NCBI GenBank assembly: GCA_903880855.1
Contig: CAIRQX010000063.1
Coordinates: forward strand, 1 to 40,758
Length of the DNA stretch: 40,758 nt
Direction: 5' to 3'
From: an uncultured Burkholderiales bacterium
GTDB lineage: Bacteria > Pseudomonadota > Gammaproteobacteria > Burkholderiales > Burkholderiaceae_C
In this document: positions 27,399 through 34,312 of the stretch, piece by piece
Layout of the letters: each line of letters begins with the position of its first letter
Position numbering within the stretch: the stretch's first letter is position 1
Program-made: the position numbers and the translations under genes
Notes under the pieces: model-generated
Seen by the model: only the letters and a program-made list of their open reading frames with translations
What the model was told of the DNA's origin: nothing
Databases searched by the model: none

Positions 27399-28562
27399 AG
27401 ATTTGCTAACACCAATAGCTGTGCGCTTTTGGACAGAGCCAGCAATTTGATCTTTGGCTGAAGAGAAGTTAATGCTATCGTAACGGTAGTAAACGCGTGA
27501 TGTCTTGCTCAAGTTGTAGTTAACACCCAAGCCAGTCATATTACGATCATTGTTGCCTGCCGTTGTGTCGTTAACACGGGCCATAATAGCCAACACATCA
27601 ACCATACCCATTGTGTATGTACCACCGTAGGACGCGCTGGAACCTTGGAAGGCACCGGCACTTGAAGTGAATGAACCTGCACCAACGTTTAATTTCAAAC
27701 TTGGTAATACTTGGTATTGCACCCCCAACAAGTTTTGAGTTACATCTTGCGAAGCAAGAGTAGTTTGAGTAAGAGCACTACCACCTGCATCAGCAAGTGA
27801 AGTCACGTTGGTACCGTTAGATCCCACATCATATTTGATGCTGGTATAAGCAGCATCAATTGGTCCATTGGTGTAGCGCAACATGTATTCTGTGACGCCA
27901 ACGGTGTTTTTGAAGCCAGAGTCTGCAGTTCTGTTATTGTTTTGTGGTGTCAAACCGTAGCTAAAAGTCAAGCCACTGATAGCTGGAGATATGTACTGGT
28001 AAGAGTTCGCAATACGAATAGCGCGAGCACCAGCGTTGTTTGAAGATTTGTTACCAGTTGATGCTCCAGTAGTAACTAGACCACCGTAACCAGCAGCGCC
28101 AGTTCCCAACCCGTTAGCGATAGAAAAGGCGGAACTGTAAGTTGATCCGATACCAGTTGAAAACGCTGGAGATGCAATTGCTGTTGCGTTGGTCAAAGTA
28201 AAGTTGTTAGGAGTACCCATCTGCAAAGTACCAGCAGTTGCGCTGCTGATTTTCACGAATGACTGGCTGTTGGCAAAACCTGAGTTTTGGGCAAGAGCAA
28301 CGCCAAGGTTTTGAGTTGCGCCACCAATATCAGCCCAGTCAGTATTGACTTGGCCACCAACCGTCATGCCACCGCCAATGTCTTCGTAATACTTGAAACC
28401 AAGGGTTGTAGTGCCAGCATTAGAGCCAACGGTTTTGTAGTTACGAACTGATTCAGAATTGCTGAGTGAGAGATAGCCACGATCCATGTAACCGTCGATG
28501 GTTACTTGTGCGAATGCTGACACAGCTGAAACAGCTGCTAAAGCAACGAGGGTTTTTTTCAT
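27393..28562 (-). CDS. Gram-negative porin (Porin_4 family)
   Basis: Outer-membrane trimeric general porin of the beta-proteobacterial type. From the ATG at 28562 there are 389 residues; the frame is open upstream, but GGAGA lies 8 nt before this ATG and MKKTLVALAAVSAVSAFA is a typical signal peptide, cut before QVTIDGYMDRG. The body alternates Gly/aromatic strands and ends KSF, with the C-terminal Phe needed for Bam recognition. Selectivity cannot be predicted. Its 3' end is copied twice near gltI. Confidence 0.92.
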   Translation of the reverse strand: MKKTLVALAAVSAVSAFAQVTIDGYMDRGYLSLSNSESVRNYKTVGSNAGTTTLGFKYYEDIGGGMTVGGQVNTDWADIGGATQNLGVALAQNSGFANSQSFVKISSATAGTLQMGTPNNFTLTNATAIASPAFSTGIGSTYSSAFSIANGLGTGAAGYGGLVTTGASTGNKSSNNAGARAIRIANSYQYISPAISGLTFSYGLTPQNNNRTADSGFKNTVGVTEYMLRYTNGPIDAAYTSIKYDVGSNGTNVTSLADAGGSALTQTTLASQDVTQNLLGVQYQVLPSLKLNVGAGSFTSSAGAFQGSSASYGGTYTMGMVDVLAIMARVNDTTAGNNDRNMTGLGVNYNLSKTSRVYYRYDSINFSSAKDQIAGSVQKRTAIGVSKSF

Positions 28563-28592
28563 TTCAAGTTTCTCCAAGGTTGAATAAGGTCT

Positions 28593-28663
28593 CCGCTTTC
28601 GCGGGACAACCTCCATTTCGGGAAGTTGGTGTTATTGGACCAGAGAGGGCGTGGCAAAGCCAC
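28593..28663 (-). promoter_or_regulatory. Structured 5' leader of the porin gene
   Basis: Two hairpins precede the porin ATG on the minus strand: GTGGC TTT GCCAC (28663-28651) and CCGC GAAA GCGG (28604-28593), the latter a GNRA tetraloop about 31 nt before the start codon. Structured leaders are common targets for sRNAs acting on porin mRNAs; that role here is inference. Confidence 0.4.
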
Positions 28664-28778
28664 CTTTAAGGAGAAAAATAGGGAGGGTGCGTTGCTTATG
28701 TGCAACATGCGGGAAGCCTGGGTTACTTCTTTTTAGTTACAAATAAAATTTGGCTAGGCCAATAGACAATCTATTCTT

Positions 28779-29399
28779 ATGGACACCCTACTCACCACCG
28801 CCGACCGCGCCTTGCGCACAGTGTTTGCCCACCACCACGCCAGCCGAACCAACCCTGCAAACGACATTACAGACGCTTCGCTGAGTGAAGCAGAAAAGCG
28901 TGAAGCATCCGCATTGATGCGCGTCAACCACGTAGGCGAAGTTTGCGCACAGGCGCTCTACACCGCTCAGGCGCTAGCCACCAAGAACGAGGCGTTGCGA
29001 AGACATTTGCAGACCGCCTGCGAAGAAGAAACCGACCACCTCGCTTGGACAGAAGAGCGCTTGAAGCAACTCGGTGGCCGCACCAGCCTGCTTAACCCCC
29101 TTTGGTACTCGGGCGCATTCGGCATTGGCTTTCTAGCTGCCAAATTAGGCGGCGACCCGATGAGCTTAGGCTTTGTGGTGGAAACAGAGAAACAAGTGGA
29201 AGCGCATTTGCAAAGTCATATGCAACGCTTGCCTGAAAACGACCTAGCGTCACGAGCAATAGTTGCGCAAATGAAGGCAGATGAGATGCGGCATGCCCAA
29301 GAGGCGCAGGCTGCGGGGGCTGCTGAGTTGCCAGCGCCTTTTAAAAGATTGATGAGGGTTGCGGCTGGGGTGATGACTGCTGTGGCGCATCGTATTTAG
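28779..29399 (+). CDS. coq7: 2-polyprenyl-3-methyl-6-methoxy-1,4-benzoquinone monooxygenase Coq7
   Basis: Membrane-associated di-iron hydroxylase of the ubiquinone pathway. The ferritin-like carboxylate/His ligands are all present in 206 residues: [42 protein letters not shown] and DEMRHAQEA. The hydrophobic [13 protein letters not shown] would insert in the membrane surface. The ATG at 28779 has no clear Shine-Dalgarno; two adjoining palindromes (TTGGC/GCCAA at 28750-28762, AATAGA/TCTATT at 28761-28775) sit directly upstream. Confidence 0.95.
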   Translation: MDTLLTTADRALRTVFAHHHASRTNPANDITDASLSEAEKREASALMRVNHVGEVCAQALYTAQALATKNEALRRHLQTACEEETDHLAWTEERLKQLGGRTSLLNPLWYSGAFGIGFLAAKLGGDPMSLGFVVETEKQVEAHLQSHMQRLPENDLASRAIVAQMKADEMRHAQEAQAAGAAELPAPFKRLMRVAAGVMTAVAHRI

Positions 29400-29428
29400 C
29401 CTTGCGCAAGTGAGTCATTTCAAATAAA

Positions 29429-29450
29429 ATGCGTTATACGCACAACGCAT
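29429..29450. promoter_or_regulatory. Inverted repeat upstream of the MazEF-like operon (probable operator)
   Basis: ATGCGTT (29429-29435) and AACGCAT (29444-29450) are perfect inverted arms around 8 nt, ending 13 bp before the antitoxin ATG. A possible -10 (TTATAC) lies inside it. Ribbon-helix-helix antitoxins usually bind such palindromes to repress their own operon, so this is the expected operator. Confidence 0.6.
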
Positions 29451-29462
29451 AATGAGGCTTAT

Positions 29463-29693
29463 ATGCACAAACGAATGACTATCACGCTTGACGAGGCCGT
29501 TTACGACGGCCTTTATCGGACCATTGGCAAGCGGCAAATGAGTCAGTTCATTGAGGACTTAGTTCGACCATACGTTGTCAGCGAAGCTCTTGATGCCGGC
29601 TACCAAGCAATGGCAAATGATTCGCTGCGCGAGAAAGATGCAAGCGAATGGATCAATGCCCTGAACAAGGACATGAATGATGAAGCGCGGTGA
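29463..29693 (+). CDS. Ribbon-helix-helix antitoxin of a MazEF/PemIK-type module
   Basis: 76 residues. KRMTITLDEAVYDGLYRTIG is a ribbon-helix-helix-like N-terminus for DNA binding, and an acidic C-terminal tail would wrap the toxin. GAGG lies about 6 nt upstream of the ATG. Its 3' end overlaps the toxin gene by 17 bp, as expected for coupled antitoxin-toxin translation. The inverted repeat at 29429-29450 is its likely binding site. Confidence 0.85.
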   Translation: MHKRMTITLDEAVYDGLYRTIGKRQMSQFIEDLVRPYVVSEALDAGYQAMANDSLREKDASEWINALNKDMNDEAR

Positions 29694-30006
29694 GGTTTGG
29701 TGGGTAGCTTTTGACCCAGCAGTTGGGAGCGAGATTCAGAAGACTAGGCCAGCCATCATCGTAAGCAACGACTCAGCAAACCGAAATCTTAAACGTGTTG
29801 TAGTTGCGCCCTTGACAACCAACACTTCTCGTGTTTTCCCTGGTGAGGCGCGTGTAAGCGTCGCAGGAGAGTTTTGTAAAGCCATGTCCGATCAATTGAT
29901 GGCTGCCGACAAATTGCGGCTCAAAGAGAAACTCGCAACATTATCCAAAAGCGACATGTTGGAAGTCGAACAAGCTATTTGCGTGCACCTAGGGTTACCG
30001 AAGTAA
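29677..30006 (+). CDS. MazF/PemK-family endoribonuclease toxin
   Basis: 109 residues with the MazF/PemK fold signatures: KRGEVWWVAFDPAVGSE at the start (the beta-hairpin with the conserved GEVWW), KTRPAIIVSNDSAN, VVVAPLTTN and MSDQLMAADKLRL. The catalytic Arg of KTRP and the Thr of PLTT are present, so the toxin looks intact. It would cleave mRNA when free of its antitoxin. The start could be 29677 or the next ATG at 29680. It converges on ilvA (26 bp gap). Confidence 0.9.
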   Translation: MMKRGEVWWVAFDPAVGSEIQKTRPAIIVSNDSANRNLKRVVVAPLTTNTSRVFPGEARVSVAGEFCKAMSDQLMAADKLRLKEKLATLSKSDMLEVEQAICVHLGLPK

Positions 30007-30032
30007 ACGCTTCCCCAAATTTCTTGTTCTTG

Positions 30033-31616
30033 CTACCTCTGCAAAAACAACCGATAAGCCGGATTCAGCGTCTCCTCCACATACGGATACCCCACCTCCT
30101 CTAAAAACTTCGCAAACGCCTTACTCTCTTTGGCAGGCACCTGCAAACCCATCAAAATGCGCCCGTAATCAGCGCCTTGGTTGCGGTAGTGAAACAAACT
30201 GATATTCCAGCCGGGGCGCATGGCCAACAAAAACCGCATCAATGCGCCGGGGCGCTCGGGAAATTCAAAACGTAGCAAGCGTTCTTCTTGCGCAAGTGTG
30301 GAATGGCCGCCCACCATATGACGAATATGCTCTTTGGCGAGTTCGTCATGGGTGAGATCTATCGCATCAAACCCATGCTTAGTGAAATGCGCTGCGATTT
30401 TGTGGCTTTCGCCCTTGCCGCCCGTAGTGAGGCCCACAAAAACATGGGCTTTGTTGGCGTCGCTCATGCGGTAGTTGAATTCGGTCACATTGCGCGGCGT
30501 TTTGCTGCCGCCAAAGCTGGGTAACGCGCCTATCAATTCACAAAACCGACGCAAACTGCCCGGCTGCTCAGGGATGGTGACGGCGAACAAGGCTTCCCGC
30601 TCTTCTCCCACTTCGGCGCGCTCAGCTACAAAGCGCAAGCGATCGAAGTTCATATTGGCGCCGCACAAAATGGCGGCATAGGTTTCGCCTTTGGTTTTGT
30701 GGGTGACGACATATTGTTTGATGGCCGCGACAGCCAAAGCGCCAGCGGGTTCCACGATGCTGCGCGTGTCGACAAACACGTCTTTGATGGCCGCGCACAC
30801 GGCGTCGGTATCGACCGTCATGTAGGCATCGACCAAGTTGCGCGAAATGCGGAAGGTCTCCTCGCCGACCAACTTGACGGCGGTACCGTCTGAGAACAAA
30901 CCGACGTCATTCAATGCGACGCGCTTGCCTGCTTTGGCCGACTGCATCATGGCTGACGAATCGTCCATTTGAACGCCAATCACCTTGATTTCTGGTCGCA
31001 CAGCTTTGATGTAGTTGGCAACGCCAGCGATCAAACCGCCGCCACCAATCGCCACAAACACGGCGTCAATCGTGTTGAGGTTCAAGCCCTGTAATTGGCG
31101 CAGCATTTCCATCGCGATGGTGCCTTGTCCCGCGATGACGTCTGGGTCGTCGAACGGATGGACGAAGGTCATGCCGTTTTTCTTCTCGAGTTTTAGGGCG
31201 TGTTGGTGGGCGTCGGAATAGCTGTCGCCGAACAAGACCACTTCGCCGCCCAATGCTTTGACGGCGTCAATCTTCAAAGCAGGCGTGGTGATGGGCATCA
31301 CGATGACTGCTTTTGCACCCAGCCGGCTAGCCCCCAAAGCCACGCCTTGTGCGTGGTTGCCAGCGGAAGCGCAAATCACGCCTTTTTTGAGTTGCGCGGG
31401 GGTGAGATGCGCCATCTTGTTGTAAGCGCCGCGCAGTTTGAAGCTGAACACCGGTTGCTGGTCTTCGCGCTTGAGCAGCACGGTGTTGTGCAAGCGGCGA
31501 CTCAGGTTTTTTGCAACCTCCAAAGCCGACTCGTGCGCTACGTCGTAGACGCGTGCGGTGAGGATTTTTTTGAGGTAGTCGGCGGGTTGGAGGGGTTTGT
31601 TTTTGGGGGTGGGCAT
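30033..31616 (-). CDS. ilvA: Threonine ammonia-lyase, biosynthetic (threonine dehydratase)
   Basis: PLP enzyme making 2-oxobutanoate from threonine, the first isoleucine step. The 527 residues hold SFKLRGAYNK with PLP lysine K60, ASAGNHAQG and GGGGLIAGVA, then two ACT-like regulatory repeats in the last ~190 residues (starting EREALFAVTIPEQPG and EERLLRFEFPERPG). The long form with two such repeats is the isoleucine-inhibited biosynthetic type. AAGAGA lies about 10 nt upstream. No leader peptide is seen. Confidence 0.95.
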   Translation of the reverse strand: MPTPKNKPLQPADYLKKILTARVYDVAHESALEVAKNLSRRLHNTVLLKREDQQPVFSFKLRGAYNKMAHLTPAQLKKGVICASAGNHAQGVALGASRLGAKAVIVMPITTPALKIDAVKALGGEVVLFGDSYSDAHQHALKLEKKNGMTFVHPFDDPDVIAGQGTIAMEMLRQLQGLNLNTIDAVFVAIGGGGLIAGVANYIKAVRPEIKVIGVQMDDSSAMMQSAKAGKRVALNDVGLFSDGTAVKLVGEETFRISRNLVDAYMTVDTDAVCAAIKDVFVDTRSIVEPAGALAVAAIKQYVVTHKTKGETYAAILCGANMNFDRLRFVAERAEVGEEREALFAVTIPEQPGSLRRFCELIGALPSFGGSKTPRNVTEFNYRMSDANKAHVFVGLTTGGKGESHKIAAHFTKHGFDAIDLTHDELAKEHIRHMVGGHSTLAQEERLLRFEFPERPGALMRFLLAMRPGWNISLFHYRNQGADYGRILMGLQVPAKESKAFAKFLEEVGYPYVEETLNPAYRLFLQR

Positions 31617-31712
31617 GCGGGAATTGTCTCTTAAGAAAAGCTAGTGAATTGTTTAAGCAAAGCATGCACAACGGGTTTGGTTTTATTTGCACATTACTAG
31701 TTTTCAACCTCT

Positions 31713-31726
31713 TGCAATTTATTGCA
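31713..31726. promoter_or_regulatory. Inverted repeat before the HigB-like toxin gene
   Basis: TGCAA TTTA TTGCA (31713-31726) is a short perfect inverted repeat 13 bp before the toxin ATG and in the ilvA upstream region. An HTH antitoxin could bind it, or it may serve ilvA. A TATACA directly abuts the toxin ATG, which would make that start too close to be transcribed from it. Confidence 0.4.
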
Positions 31727-31739
31727 TGCGTGCTATACA

Positions 31740-32066
31740 ATGACCTATCAACTTTTATTTTTTAACGCATCTGTCCAGGCCGATATCCAAGACTGGCCGA
31801 CGCAAGTCTTTGCAAGTTTTGTTCGCATCGCCGAACAAATGCAAGTCAGTGGCCCTAACCTAGGCTTGCCCTACACAAAAGCCATGGGTGGCGGGTTGTT
31901 TGAAATCCGAGCCAGAGGTTCAGAGGGAATTGGCAGGGCTTTTTTCTGCTGCGTGAAAGAGCAAAAGATCTTGGTACTACACGGATTTATCAAGAAAACC
32001 CAAACAACTCCAAGGCGCGAATTGCGCCTAGCCATTAAACGAATGAAGGAAGTAAAAAATGCTTAA
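31740..32066 (+). CDS. RelE/HigB-superfamily toxin (phage-derived Gp49-like type)
   Basis: 108 residues. MTYQLLFFNASVQADIQDWP, GPNLGLPYTKAMGGGLFEIRARG and VLHGFIKKTQTTPRRELRLA are the typical blocks of this mRNA-interferase family, with basic C-terminal residues expected at the active site. The toxin precedes the antitoxin, with an 8 bp overlap. The ATG at 31740 fits the family N-terminus, but there is no Shine-Dalgarno; a weak in-frame TTG at 31722 is the alternative. Confidence 0.85.
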   Translation: MTYQLLFFNASVQADIQDWPTQVFASFVRIAEQMQVSGPNLGLPYTKAMGGGLFEIRARGSEGIGRAFFCCVKEQKILVLHGFIKKTQTTPRRELRLAIKRMKEVKNA

Positions 32067-32394
32067 AAAGGGCCTCAAAATCAAGGCAACCAAGTTTCAA
32101 CCCGTCGCTTTCAAAGCCAAAGAATTAGCCGAAAGAAAACGGGCTTCTGATCCTGCATTCAAACAAGCCTACGACGCGCTTGAAACCGAGTTTGCCGCTT
32201 TAGCTACTTTGCTGGAAGCGCGTCGAGAAGCAGGATTGACCCAAGCTGAGGTTGCGCTACGCATGGGGGTGAGCCAACCCGTTTTAGCAAGAATTGAATC
32301 CAGCTTGGGTAGTCGCAAGCACACACCCTCGCTGAACACACTAAAGCGCTATGCGGAGGCTTGTGGAAAGCGGCTCGTTATAAGCATGTTGTGA
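32059..32394 (+). CDS. HigA-like XRE-family antitoxin
   Basis: 111 residues. A toxin-binding N-terminal part (about 1-50) is followed by a helix-turn-helix of the XRE type: REAGLTQAEVALRMGVSQPVLARIESS near 56-82. It overlaps the upstream toxin gene by 8 bp. The protein should neutralise the toxin and repress the operon. It converges on the OsmC gene (18 bp gap). Confidence 0.88.
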   Translation: MLKKGLKIKATKFQPVAFKAKELAERKRASDPAFKQAYDALETEFAALATLLEARREAGLTQAEVALRMGVSQPVLARIESSLGSRKHTPSLNTLKRYAEACGKRLVISML

Positions 32395-32412
32395 AGGATT
32401 GAGACATAACTT

Positions 32413-32862
32413 TCAAGCTTCCACCACCTCAAACTCCGTCGTAATCTCCGCCGTCTTACCCAACATGATGCTCGCCGAGCAATATTTCTCGTGGCTCATG
32501 GCGATCGCTCGCTCCACTGCTGATGCTGGTATGCCTTTGCCCGTCACAGTGAACTGCATGTGTATCTTTGTAAAAACTTTGGGGTCAACTTCAGCGCGTT
32601 CACTGGTTAACTTGACGCTGCAACCGCGCACATCATGGCGGCCCCGCTTCAAAATCAGCACCACGTCGTAGGCAGTGCAACCACCAGTGCCGGCCAAAAC
32701 GGTTTCCATAGGACGTGGCGCTAAGTTTTGTCCGCCGTTTTCTGGTTTAGTGGCGTCTGGTGCGCCGTCCATCGTGATGACGTGACCGCTTCCCGTTTCA
32801 GCCACAAAGCCCATGGCCGATTTTGTGTGGCTGTTGCCTGTCCAACTGACGGTGCATTCCAT
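32413..32862 (-). CDS. OsmC/Ohr-family protein
   Basis: 149 residues. The family positions C62 (in TGGCTAYD) and C128 (in EKYCSAS) are both present, so a thiol peroxidase-type or redox role is possible. It looks closer to the YhfA-like OsmC subgroup, whose function is unsettled, than to Ohr. AAGGA lies 6-7 nt upstream of the ATG at 32862. Its promoter region is shared with the divergent candidate sRNA. Confidence 0.88.
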   Translation of the reverse strand: MECTVSWTGNSHTKSAMGFVAETGSGHVITMDGAPDATKPENGGQNLAPRPMETVLAGTGGCTAYDVVLILKRGRHDVRGCSVKLTSERAEVDPKVFTKIHMQFTVTGKGIPASAVERAIAMSHEKYCSASIMLGKTAEITTEFEVVEA

Positions 32863-32907
32863 GACTATTCCTTCATGCTCTGTAAAAAGTGCTGTTTAAA
32901 AGTGTTG

Positions 32908-32924
32908 CAATTGTCTGACAATTG
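32908..32924. promoter_or_regulatory. Perfect palindrome between OsmC gene and candidate sRNA
   Basis: CAATTGTC (32908-32915), one base, GACAATTG (32917-32924): an 8 bp perfect inverted repeat directly upstream of the sRNA-like hairpin and 46 bp from the OsmC start. It looks like a regulator binding site in a divergent promoter region. Confidence 0.5.
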
Positions 32925-33020
32925 TTGCGAGGGTGAGACTTCTTGGTTAAACTGCAAGCTTGTCTCCTCCACCCTCAAAAGTGGATTCAGCCCCGAGTTG
33001 CAAAACTCGGGGCTTTTTTT
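32925..33020 (+). ncRNA. Candidate small RNA ending in a strong terminator
   Basis: No plus-strand gene lies upstream, yet 32929-33020 holds a structured unit. GAGGGTG (32929-32935) pairs with CACCCTC (32970-32976), AGAC (32936-32939) with GTCT (32962-32965), and CTTG with CAAG inside. A short single-stranded linker leads to a terminator of 11 bp with GCAA loop and seven T (32989-33020). The start is uncertain; no convincing -10/-35 pair is seen. It matches no RNA family that I recognise. Regulation of the OsmC gene or of trans mRNAs is speculation. Confidence 0.5.
32989..33020 (+). terminator. Strong rho-independent terminator
   Basis: AGCCCCGAGTT (32989-32999), GCAA loop, AACTCGGGGCT (33004-33014) and a seven-base T-run (33014-33020). 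It is oriented plus, while the only gene directly upstream (OsmC) is on minus, which is why an independent transcript is proposed. Confidence 0.95.
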
Positions 33021-33096
33021 GTCAGATTTCCTAAAAGCGCGATTATTAATTTTTCGTTAGGGCTAATGTCAGAGACTTGAACTGATCGGAGTGACC

Positions 33097-33456
33097 ATGG
33101 ATATTCAGCCAATTCGAACCAAAACAGACTATAAAAATACCCTCAAGGAGGTGTCTAAATTAGTAGAACTTGACCCTACCCTGGGAAGCAATGATGGCGA
33201 CCGTCTCGATATTTTGGTCACCATGGAGCAAGCTTACGAAGCACGGCATTTTTCTCTTGATATTCCGGATCCAGTGGACGCCATTAAGTTTCGTATGGAG
33301 CAACAAGGCTTAAAGCCTAAAGACCTTGAGCCAATGATTGGCCGGAGCAACAGGGTTTACGAGGTTTTAAATCGCAAACGCCCGTTAACCCTAGCCATGG
33401 TTCGCAAACTTCATACTGGACTTGGCATATCGGCTGAATGCTTAATCAACCAATAG
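33097..33456 (+). CDS. HigA-family antitoxin-like HTH protein without an adjacent toxin
   Basis: 119 residues of the COG5499-type antitoxin: MDIQPIRTKTDYKNTLKEV, LDPTLGSNDGDRLDIL, and a C-terminal XRE-like helix-turn-helix (FRMEQQGLKPKDLEPMIGRSNRVYE-type sequence near 68-92). Usually its HigB toxin is encoded just upstream; here that place holds a terminator. GGAG at 33088-33091 sets the start at the ATG of 33097 rather than the GTG at 33091. It may be a solitary regulator or the surviving half of a module. It converges on gspC (6 bp gap). Confidence 0.82.
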   Translation: MDIQPIRTKTDYKNTLKEVSKLVELDPTLGSNDGDRLDILVTMEQAYEARHFSLDIPDPVDAIKFRMEQQGLKPKDLEPMIGRSNRVYEVLNRKRPLTLAMVRKLHTGLGISAECLINQ

Positions 33457-33462
33457 TTGCAG

Positions 33463-33921
33463 CTATTTTTTTATTGGTAATTCCAAAACTAGTGAGGACG
33501 CAACCCCCAATTGAGGCCCTAACTCCGCTTTCTTTGGCCCAGTTCCGACAACAACAAATCCTTCAGACACGGTCTGCCCCAATCGAAAAGGTTTGGCAGG
33601 TTTACCATCCACAGATATGAGCGCAACCCCTTGCGAAGGGCCGCCATCCATGACTCCTACCAACACAAATCGACTTGCCAAACTGGCACTTGCCGATTGC
33701 ACGGGGGCAACACCCAAGGCTTTAGAGACAGATAGAGAGTCCACGTCAGGTGTAACTTGTTTTTGCTCAGAACCAACAACCAAGGTGTCAACAGGCACAC
33801 CATCTCCCCATTGCAGCCCAAAAACAACCGCACTGTATGCCACTACCGCCCATACCAATAGGCTAGTCAATCGCAAAAAAGTGGGGGCAAATGGATGTAA
33901 AAACGAGCGAGTAGTTTGCAT
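33463..33921 (-). CDS. gspC: Type II secretion system protein GspC (short, no PDZ domain)
   Basis: Inner-membrane component linking the platform to the secretin. From 33921 the protein has 152 residues: a membrane segment at about 17-35 (LTSLLVWAVVAYSAVVFGL) and a homology-region domain with SRFVLVGVMDGGPSQGVALIS and FRLGQTVSEGFVV. The PDZ or coiled-coil end of longer GspC proteins is absent. An ATG at 33942 is also possible; neither has a clear Shine-Dalgarno. It is divergent from the remaining gsp genes, separated by hipBA. Confidence 0.82.
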   Translation of the reverse strand: MQTTRSFLHPFAPTFLRLTSLLVWAVVAYSAVVFGLQWGDGVPVDTLVVGSEQKQVTPDVDSLSVSKALGVAPVQSASASLASRFVLVGVMDGGPSQGVALISVDGKPAKPFRLGQTVSEGFVVVGTGPKKAELGPQLGVASSLVLELPIKK

Positions 33922-33986
33922 AAGAGCATCATATAAGAACATTGACGCACCAACTATTGCTCATTATTTAAATAAAAGATAAAATA

Positions 33987-34038
33987 TTGTCTCTTATTTA
34001 ATTTTAATTAATTTAACAGTTTAAATGTTGTCTCTTAT
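33987..34038. promoter_or_regulatory. Direct repeats TTGTCTCTTAT in front of hipB
   Basis: Identical 11 bp copies at 33987-33997 and 34028-34038 are 41 bp apart in very AT-rich DNA between gspC and hipB. The second overlaps the first codons of hipB. Spacing of about four helical turns suits cooperative binding, for example by HipB. Function is inferred. Confidence 0.5.
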
Positions 34039-34312
34039 AAATCCTGAAGATACCATGTATCAGCTTGCTGAGCGGGTCAAATTAAGTCGCCTAGCTGAAA
34101 ACTTTTCAAGGAAAAGCCTTTCGGAAAGGTCTGGGGTTTCTGAAGCGTCTATCAAACGATTTGAGACAACTGGAGAAATTGCGCTACTTGCATTGCTAAA
34201 GCTAACCTACGCCTTGGGCTCTATGCAGGAGTTTGACAAAGTCTTTGCGCCTAAAGATGTCATTTCTATCAAAGACATCACAAAAAAACAAAGAGCAAGG
34301 GGACGCAGATGA
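34025..34312 (+). CDS. hipB: HipB-type XRE antitoxin
   Basis: 95 residues. The helix-turn-helix is LAENFSRKSLSERSGVSEASIKRFETTGE (spread over about 20-50, read here as one XRE domain in two pieces). The C-terminus is basic (KKQRARGRR). The N-terminus (INPEDTMYQLAERVKLSRL) fits relatives starting with a TPAEI-like segment, supporting the ATG at 34025, although no Shine-Dalgarno is visible. The next ATG, at 34055, is the alternative. It overlaps hipA by 4 bp. Confidence 0.8.
   Translation: MLSLINPEDTMYQLAERVKLSRLAENFSRKSLSERSGVSEASIKRFETTGEIALLALLKLTYALGSMQEFDKVFAPKDVISIKDITKKQRARGRR

Noticed and set aside
28750-28775. Two adjoining palindromes before coq7 as a defined operator
   Set aside because: Short and AT-rich; may be chance. 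Mentioned with coq7 but not called as a separate site.
29401-29410. CTTGCGCAAG after coq7 as a terminator
   Set aside because: A 10 bp palindrome without loop or T-run does not make a terminator.
31327-31740. Minus-strand open frame of 137 codons over the ilvA start
   Set aside because: It is an out-of-frame reading of the N-terminal ilvA region, Arg/Pro-rich, with no ribosome-binding site.
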